NCBI GenBank assembly: GCA_003255025.1
Contig: QANY01008839.1
Location: 310,001-374,000, forward strand
Origin: Datisca glomerata
Lineage: Eukaryota; Streptophyta; Magnoliopsida; Cucurbitales; Datiscaceae
Length of the DNA: 64,000 bases
Direction of reading: 5' to 3'
The notes beneath the pieces are model-generated. The model was not told the DNA's origin. It searched no databases and saw only the letters and a program-made list of their open reading frames with translations. Position 1 is the first letter of the stretch. Every line of letters begins with the position of its first letter. Below are positions 57,011 to 64,000 of the stretch, in pieces. Position numbers and translations under genes: made by a program.

Positions 57011-57249
57011 CTTGAAAACCATTAGGAAAACGTACTCAACCCTTTAATAAGAGGAATTGTGATCTTCTTCCCTATTTTATATGGAAAACAAGTTCAATTA
57101 CGTATAGATGGAATAATGGGCTCTTACATGATCAATTCCTACATACAAGGCTCTAAACTATATATGACTTCAATTTTAGAATAATATTTATATGATGTTC
57201 GTAAGATAATCCATGATCAGTTCATAATTAAGAAATAACATAATACTCA

Positions 57250-57555
57250 TATGAATATAGGACGTCAAAAATTTTGAGTGGTGGCTTTAATTTGGTGTAG
57301 ACTTTTCTTTTGTCCAACATCAACTATTTAGTAGTCATGTTCTCTTAGTTTTCTCTATACATAGGACTCATCTCCTCTTTTATATTGTACCGAAATCATA
57401 CTTGATATGGAGACATTTGTGTTGGGCCTAAGAATATTTAAGGCTCTACTTAGTTCAACATTTAAGTTTGTGAAATTTGAGTTTGTAAATCTTTGTGTTT
57501 CGCATTTTATTATTTCTTTATATTTTGCATATTTTCCAGGGTTGTGGTCATAACA
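57250..57555 (+). repeat. Partial 5' LTR of the plus-strand copia
   Basis: Ends ...GTGGTCATAACA immediately before a PBS-like AGTGGTATTAGAC (57556-57568). Start not determined; 'gtgttgggcctaag' and an A/T-rich tail are LTR-like. No 3' LTR was found because the downstream copia interrupts the element. Confidence 0.45.
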
Positions 57556-57599
57556 AGTGGTATTAGACTATGATTCTATTTTGCTCTTGTTATTATGAC

Positions 57600-58375
57600 G
57601 GAAAATATGACATCGATAAATTCATGATTTCAGCCTTTGGTGGTTAAAGATGCGAGCCACGTTAGTTCATCAAGGCTTGCTTAAGGCATTAACGGGCAAG
57701 GGCACTTGGTGAAATTATGTTGTCACTATCTAATGAGATGTTGCGTGATGTAACCAATGAGACGTCTTCTGATGCTTAATAGGTTAAGTTAGAGAGTTTG
57801 TATTTGAAAAAGTTCCAAACACCGCCTGATTCTATTTATAACAACTTTTGTACATGCTTCGTATGACTGATAGTACGCAAATTAATTGTTATATTCTAGA
57901 TTTAAATAATACTGATGTAAAAATTGATGTTGATAATCATCTTTTGATTTTATTATATTGTTTATCTTCTTTTTATGACCATTTTATTGACACTCTGTTA
58001 TATGGGAGAGATAAAAATGCTATGGAGAATGTGAAAGCATTACTTTAAAGAATTAAATAAATAATGTAAATAAAAACATGCTGAGAATACAACGAATAGT
58101 TTGGTAGTTAGAGGAAGAAGTAAAGAAAATAATTTAGGGAGTCATAGAGACAAGTCTAGGTATAAGCCAAAGACTAGGAAGGAGAAGTGCAACTATTGTC
58201 ACTAATGAGTGCGCTGAAAGTTTGAATGCCCTAAACTCATAGATAATAAGGGGATTATTGAAAAATCTTCCATCATCATTCTTGTTCCTAATGAAGTGTA
58301 TGAGAGTTTTTATGATAAGTTTGATAATCCACGAGTTGCTCAGGTAACAAATGGGTTCTTGATTCAACTCAAGGT
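57600..58375 (+). pseudogene. Copia gag and protease start, broken
   Basis: ILDLNNTDVKIDVDNHLLIL and HFIDTLLYGRDKNAMENVKA (57890-58045) are UBN2-type copia gag. At about 58188 the zinc knuckle is KCNYCH, two stops, then FECPK, so the knuckle is destroyed. The protease start WVLDS (58352-58366) is cut by the MITE; after it, DSACAYHMFSNNDWF resumes at 58823. Confidence 0.7.
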
Positions 58376-58822
58376 TGTCAGAATCATGATCTAACCTAAG
58401 ATCGTGGAGAGGTCTCGTGAATCGGATCGTGGATAGGTAAGATCCTACTTTATACTAGTAATATTATGAAAAAACACAATTTACCAAACTAGATATTAAA
58501 ATTCTTGAATATAGTTAGTGAAGCAATGGTAAATTTTACTATTTTATTTAGTACAATTTAAATAAATAAATAACAACTTAAAAATTGATCATATTAAATG
58601 AACTTTATATTATTTTCTTATGAATACCTTACAAAATTACGGTTAGTGGGATCGAATGATAGTTGTAGGATCGTAAGATGCTACCAATTCAAGATAAAAA
58701 ATGTAATAGGATCGTACGATCATCCCAATTTAAGATTCTACCTATGCATCAGATCATGGGGGTTAGACATGATTTTAAAATCATAAGATCCTACGTTCTG
58801 GATCGAGAGTTTAGCAACCATG
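58370..58822. mobile_element. hAT-type MITE, 453 bp
   Basis: Ends are CAAGGTTGTCAGAATC and, inverted, CATGGTTGCTAAACTC. Flanks are ATTCAACT (58362-58369) and ATTCGGCT (58823-58830), an 8-base target duplication with two mismatches, the length made by hAT transposases. Internal 'ggatcgta-gatcc' phrases recur on both strands. Its insertion point is exactly inside the copia protease active-site codons, which rejoin when it is removed. No transposase is encoded. Confidence 0.75.
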
Positions 58823-60440
58823 ATTCGGCTTGTGCTTACCATATGTTCTCCAATAATGATTGGTTTTTACTTATGAATCAATTGATGGTGTGAAGTCTAT
58901 ATGGAAAATAAAACCTCATGCAAGTTGTCATTATTGTTGTGATTCATGTCAAGATGTATACTGATATTTTTCAGACTTTCACTAATGTACGCCATGTACT
59001 AGATATGAGAACGAACCTTGTTTCTTTATGTACATTTAACTCGTAAGAATACCCGTATTAAGGTTCATTTGGAGTTTTGAAGGTTTCCTCTAGTGGTGAT
59101 TAAGGAAAAATTGTGATACCACACATGCACAAGAACACCACAGTAGAATGGCGTCATAGAATGTATGAATAGAATCCTTATGGAAAGAGCGTGTAGCATT
59201 CTCTCTAAAGTTGTTTTGCATGATATCTTTTGGGCTGAGGCTGGGTGAATAGGCCTCAATCAAATACAATTGAATTGGAGACTCATTTTGAGGTATGGGT
59301 TGGTTCTTTTGCTGATTATTTTGATTTCAAATAATAGTTGTCTTGCATATGATCATGCTAGTAATGATAAGCTTGGGAGAAGTTCACAAAAAATGCCTAT
59401 TCTTGGGATTTCAGTATAGGGTAAAAAGGTTATCATTTTTTGTGTGTTGAACCAAAAGTCACCTAAATTTATAATTAGTAGAGATATTAAGTTTGATGAG
59501 AATGCCATGCAATTGAAGAAAAATAAGTATGATGCTGCAAGTTCAGACTGTGGTGTCAGTGAGCAGGTGGAATTAATGGTTTCACCTCCTAGTAAAGTGC
59601 ATGATAATACTTATGATATGAAGCCTTGCATGATTCAGTTGATGATACAGTAGAAAACAACAAGAACAATAATAAAATATTGCTAATGGACAAGAAATGA
59701 GGCAGATTAAACCACCTCTGAGGTATGCTCATGTAGACTTAGTATCATATGCATTGACTGTGGTAGATAGTATTGAGGCTCCATACATTTAAATTATCTT
59801 CAAGCTATTACAAGCATTGATTATGCTTAGTGGATTGTCGATATGACTAAAGAGCTTGAATCTCTTCATAAGAAACATTCATAGGAGTTGGTTAAGTTGC
59901 CTAAGGGCCAGAAGATTGTTGGGTGCAAATGGGTACGCAAGAAAAATAGGAATCCTAGGAGTTGAACCACTAAGGTTCAAGGCATGCTTAGTTGCCAAGA
60001 GTTATAGCTAGAGAGAGGGTGTGGATTTCAATGAAGTGTTTCCAGTTGTGAAGCATAGCTCTATTCTGTGTTGCTTACCATAGTTATATTGTTTAACTTA
60101 GAGTTGGAGCAATTAGATGTCAAGAGAGCTTTTCTGCATAATGAGCTTAAGGAGTGGTTCAAGTCGTTTGATTTGTTTATGCTCGACATGGTTAGCTAGC
60201 AGTGACCATGAGAATAGTGGATCTACCACATACACATTTCATTTGGCTCTTTTGTTTATTTGGTTCTTCAATGTTGATTATATGTTTATTGCTACAAATA
60301 ATAAAGCTGAAATCATCAAGTTGAAAGTTTAGCTTAATTATGAGTTCTAGATGAAAGCTTTTGGTGTTGCGAAGAATTTGGGCATGGAAATTCAAAGGGA
60401 TAGAGTTGGTTTTGTCTCAATAGAATTACATTAAGATAAA
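58823..60440 (+). pseudogene. Copia protease, integrase scraps and RT, broken
   Basis: After the MITE: DSACAYHMFSNNDWF; TFTNVRHVLDMRTNLVSL (58978); then, with the whole integrase core lacking, only an RMNRTLMEKA-like block is seen (about 59160-59190). Later KSPKFIISRDIKFDENAMQL (59458). RT: QIKPPLRYAHVDLVSYAL (59702), KGQKIVGCKWVRKKN-type sequence (59910), EGVDFNEVFPVVKHSS (60018), ELEQLDVKRAFLHNEL-type sequence (60100) and KNLGMEIQRDRVG (60375). The catalytic YVDD block falls in a degenerate part. Confidence 0.7.
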
Positions 60441-61605
60441 TAAGTAATAGATATAAGCGTTAAAGTAAATGATGCTTGGATAATAAAATGGGGAAATAAA
60501 AAGCAAGCAAATAAAATAATTATGGAAACTTAAAGTGTGGAAACTAAATTGTGGAATTAATTGGGAGAAATTGAAGTCCGGAAAATAAGTGTGTAAAATT
60601 AATGTGCAAAAAATAACTAGTACAAAATAAAAAAAGAAGAAGGAGAAGAAGATAGGCACATGATATTTTTACGTGCTTCGGGAAATCCTATCCTTACGTC
60701 CACGCTCCAAGGCCCTCCTTGGAGATTTTTAATACCACAATCTTCTTAAGAGTGAAGACCAAACCTTACAACCCCAATTGACTTATGGGTGCTAACTAAA
60801 ACTCACAAGGCTATGTGTTTCGAAATTAAGTTACCTCTTACAATAACTCTCTCAAAAGAGTAGAATCTCCGATCTAAACTCACAAAAAAATAATCTTGCT
60901 CACTCAAAAAATTTGCAAGTATAAAGCTCAAAATATTAAGAGATATTTATGATAGTATTAAGAGAGTTTTAAGAGAAAGTCTATTGGCTATGAATTGTGT
61001 TTTGTGAAGAGAAATGAGGTGTATTTATAGAGGAGATGGAGGTTAGGATTTAGAAGAGAAAAAATTAAATTTTGAATATAGACAAAGGAAATGACATTCC
61101 ATCCTTAATGAAGAAGACAAAAAATCCTTGACCTAAAAGGCAAGGAATACTCCTACCCAAAATAATACAATATGTTCAAAAACTATTTGGGTAAGCTCCA
61201 TCTCCCATTATCTACTTGAAATTGAAACTTACTTTGTTTGTACTTTGTCATTATGTCCATCACATGTATTTTGTCTATTGTGCAAGAGAAAGATGATTTT
61301 TGGTGTTTAGGCTTTTTATGGATGGAGACTTAATTTAATGATAGGCATCCCTAAATAAATTGAGCTTTAATAAAGGCAAATAAAATGAGTAAGCTCCTAA
61401 TAAAAATTACATGAAAGTAAATATCTTCATGATCTTCAATCTTCATGGTTTATGAACTCCTAGGAAAGTAAATATTTTCATGCTCTTCAATTGGAATGCC
61501 TTGTGGTAATTTTTCCAATAGCCTCTGCAAGCTTGATTAAATTTATTATCAACGTCAATGTTTTATTATCATCAAAAGTTATCACATAGAGATATAGGGC
61601 TAACA
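60441..61605 (-). repeat. 3' LTR of the right-hand copia
   Basis: In element sense it starts TGTTAGCCCTATATCTCTAT. A TATA box CTATAAATACACC lies at 61018-61030, with a typical plant start region after it. The outer end is uncertain, within about 20 bases of 60441. Related to the inverted fragment at 55213-55560. Confidence 0.7.
61018..61030 (-). promoter_or_regulatory. TATA box of the right-hand copia LTR
   Basis: Minus strand CTCTATAAATACACC. Its position about 580 bases into the LTR fits a U3/R border. Inferred. Confidence 0.5.
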
Positions 61606-61620
61606 ATCTCCTCCTTTTTT
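61606..61620 (-). other. Polypurine tract of the right-hand copia
   Basis: Minus strand AAAAAAGGAGGAGAT immediately before TGTTAGCCC. Confidence 0.8.
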
Positions 61621-61959
61621 ATGATGACAACCCATTGAGACAAAAAATGTATTTAATCAAATAAATTTAATTTACTCTCCATAAATCTATGCTTACCCAT
61701 CTTGATAAAAACATAACTATTAAGCATATTCTATTTTCTCCTCATTTGTTATCATTAAAAAGAATAAAACAAAAATAATGAGGAAAAATACTTTATCTTG
61801 ACATGGTAAGAAGAAAAAAATATCTAACTCATATCTAAAATTCTCAAAGCAAGCCTATTTTTACAAAAACTTTTAATAATGAATGATTTTGTGAAAATAT
61901 CTTCAAGTTGAGTTGTAGTGTCTACAAACTCTAGTGAAATATCCAATTTTACATATGAT

Positions 61960-63470
61960 TTCGAATAAAATGATGCCTAAGATCTATCTGCTTAGTAGGA
62001 GAATGCAAAATAGGGTTTTTGAAAATATTAATTGCGCTAGTATTATCACATCTAATATGAACATTTTCAAAAACTAAACCAAAATCTTTTAGAGTTTGCT
62101 TCATCCACAAAATTTGAGTACAACTATCAGTAGAAATATTTTCAACTTTGGCGGTTGATAGTGCTACTGAATTTTTCTTTTTGCTAGATCAAGAAACAAG
62201 TGAGTGTCCAAAAATTAACATGACCACTGTATTTTGTTTATCGGTTAAGCTCCCAGCAAAATCTAAATCAGAATACCCAATTAAATAATGGTTCAATTTT
62301 TGGATACCAAAGGCTAAATTAGTTGTTCCAAGCAAATATTTAAAATTTCTTTTAATAGCTTGTAAATGTGATTCTTTGGGACAAGTTTGAAAATGAGTAC
62401 ATAAACTTACACTAAACATGATATCGGGTGTACTAGCAGTTAAGTAAACTAGAAATCTAACCATACATCGATATTTCTTTATATCGACGTCTTTACCTTT
62501 CTCGTCTTTATCTAGCCTTGTCGTGGTACTCATAGGAGTGTTATAGCCTTCACATTTTTCATGTCAAACTTCTTGAGCAAATCCTTGGTGTATTTTTCTT
62601 GGTTGATGAAGATCGCATCGTTCATTTGCTTGATTTGTAGTCCAAGGAAGAAGTTCAATTCTCCCATCATGCTCATTTCAAACTCCTTGCTCATAGAGCT
62701 TGCAACATTCTTACACAAAGATTTGTTAGTGGCACCAAAAATTATATCATCTATATATATTTGGACAATTGAGATATCATTGCCTTTTTATTTTATGAAG
62801 AAAATGTTATCTATTTTGCCTATGTTAAATCCATTATCAATAAAAAATTTACTTAGCCTTTCGTATCAAGCCCTAGGAGCTTGTTTTAGCCCATAGATAG
62901 CCTTTCTAAGTTTATACATGTGATTTGAAAAATTCAAACTTTGAAAATTGGGAGGTTGATATACATAAACTTCCTCCATAATGTATCCATTTTAAAATTC
63001 ACTCTTGACATCCATTTGATATTTTTTTTTTAAACATGCAAAGGCTAATAGCATTCTTATTGACTCAAGACTAGCAACGGGAGCAAAATTTTCATCATAA
63101 TCTTACCTTCTTCTTGATTATATCCTTGTGCTACTAATCTAGCTTTATTTTTAGTAACAATACCATTTTCATCTACTATATTTCTAAACACCCACTTACT
63201 ACCAATTACCGAGTGATTAGGGCGTCTAGACACAAGTTCTCATACATTACTTCTTTCAAACTTCCAATCTAGACACAAGTTCCCATACATTACTTCTTTC
63301 AAATTGATTAAGATCTTCTTGCATAGCAACTATCTAATATTCATCTTTTTTTGGCATCTATAAAAGATTTAGGCTCAAGTTGAGAAATAAAAGTAATGCT
63401 ACAAATACTATGAAGCGAGTCTCTACTCCTTTTGATATGTCTCATACTAAGCTCATTTGGATGATCTTTT
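61960..63470 (-). pseudogene. Copia reverse transcriptase and RNase H, broken
   Basis: RT: KWVFRNIVDENGIVTKNKAR and LVAQGYNQEEG (about 63105-63190), a frameshift, then IYIDDIIFGATNKSL (catalytic region, about 62715-62760) and MSMMGELNFFLGLQIKQMND. RNase H (62189-62533): FLVYLTASTPDIMFSVSLCT, HLQAIKRNFKYLLGTTNLAF, IGYSDLDFAGSLTD. The last part, MKQTLKDFGLVFENVHIRCD and NTSAINIFKNPILHSPTK (61990-62110), is followed by stops. The domain order and the 'DNTSAINL' block are typical of SIRE/Maximus-like copia. Confidence 0.8.
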
Positions 63471-63505
63471 ACAAACTTCTATCCTTTTGGAAGTTGGTTG
63501 CAATT

Positions 63506-63962
63506 TTATACTTTGACATTTTCTTGGGGAGAGTGACTTGATCCTTTATTGATATTAACCCCTTCTACCTTTCTTATAATTTCATCATCTTGATCGTAAA
63601 AGATGTAAGTGGGAATAGATTCATCAAAGACAATAACACCATTTTGTTGTGGAGTTCTAGGAGTAGAAAACTCATGTGAAAAACCATTTTCATCGTAAAA
63701 AGTTTCAAAGTTTCTATTTTCAAATTCTCCACCATGATCACTTCTAATTTTTGAAATTGAAAACCCTTTTTTCATTTTGAACTAGTTTGTAAAACTTTGT
63801 AAATGCTTTAAAAGTTTCATCCTTATTTTTTAGGAATAAAACGCAAGTATATCTTGAAAAATCATCAACTATGACAAATGCATAATGTTTACCCCTAGAC
63901 TTGTAGCTTTGAATGGCCAAATATGTCCATGTGTAGTAATTGAATGGTCTAGTGCTTGACAC
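63506..63962 (-). pseudogene. Copia integrase with internal deletion
   Basis: SYKSRGKHYAFVIVDDFSRY (first Asp; about 63900) and FLKNKDETFKAFTKF, then ISKIRSDHGGEFENRNFETF (second Asp) and FSTPRTPQQNGV. Directly after QQNGV the sequence reads IVFDESIPTYIF, the start of the region C-terminal to integrase; the ERxNR block with the catalytic Glu and about 150-200 following residues are deleted. Continues off the right edge. Confidence 0.8.
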
Positions 63963-64000
63963 TCTATGTTTTGATTTGAAAGAGCTCTTAACTAGTTTAC

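Larger units (their letters stand above)
57556..60440 (+). mobile_element. Ty1/copia internal region, plus strand, decayed
   Basis: PBS, gag, protease, a heavily deleted integrase and part of RT, in copia order. It is interrupted at 58370-58822 by a MITE and ends in mid-RT where the LTR of the minus-strand copia begins. No segment stays open beyond about 70 codons. Confidence 0.75.
60441..64000 (-). mobile_element. Ty1/copia (SIRE/Maximus-like), minus strand, runs off the window
   Basis: A 3' LTR on the left (about 60441-61605), purine tract, then on the minus strand RNase H, RT and integrase up to the window edge; gag and the 5' LTR lie beyond. A stretch of about 380 bases between the RNase H end and the LTR is non-coding. 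Frames are broken by stops and one large integrase deletion. Confidence 0.75.

Overview
The window is intergenic, transposon-dominated DNA of a flowering plant, most likely a eudicot. The evidence is: A+T-rich sequence; several LTR retrotransposons with tRNA-Met-like primer sites; a Ty3/gypsy chromovirus with a C-terminal chromodomain; CACTA (En/Spm) TNP2 and Ulp1-type genes; a Helitron 3' end; MITEs; and remnants of plant host genes (a sucrase/ferredoxin-like exon and a broken SRC2-like C2 protein). I found no intact host gene, no rRNA or tRNA gene and no CRISPR array. Almost every coding stretch carries stops or frameshifts, so genes are reported as pseudogenes or fragments.

Layout. 1-2.65 kb: a retroposed 3' end with poly(A), host-gene exon remnants on the minus strand and a copia RNase H scrap. 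2.71-5.96 kb: a non-coding foldback element built of inverted tandem repeats. 6-12.3 kb: an undescribed interspersed repeat (copies near 7.4 and 11.4 kb), a 580-bp MULE-type MITE with a perfect 9-bp target duplication, a Helitron 3' terminus, an RNase H remnant and the SRC2-like pseudogene. 12.4-29.9 kb: an array of palindromic ACTTGAAgggTTCAAGT units, split by a 15.5-kb composite made of a minus-strand Ty3/gypsy chromovirus (12.95-21.52 kb) and CACTA sequences (21.5-28.5 kb). 30.6-40.6 kb: two copia internal regions (A and B) sharing a single LTR; copy B stops abruptly against a hAT transposase remnant. 42.5-55.2 kb: a Russian-doll locus in which a 6.7-kb copia deletion derivative (minus) sits in the 5' LTR of a 12.2-kb gag-protease-only gypsy element (plus), which itself sits in a copy of the interspersed repeat seen at 11.4 kb. 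55.2-64 kb: an LTR fragment, another interspersed-repeat copy, a plus-strand copia pseudogene whose protease is split by a 453-bp hAT-type MITE, and a minus-strand SIRE/Maximus-like copia element running off the right edge.

The parts do not form a pathway. They form a stratigraphy of nested insertions: interspersed repeat, then gag-pro gypsy, then deleted copia; and palindromic array, then CACTA, with the gypsy abutting it. Many in-frame stops in the chromovirus and the CACTA genes look like CAG/CAA or CGA codons changed by C-to-T, as expected of long-methylated DNA. The least explained parts are the foldback element, the palindromic array and the interspersed repeat family, none of which encodes a recognisable protein.
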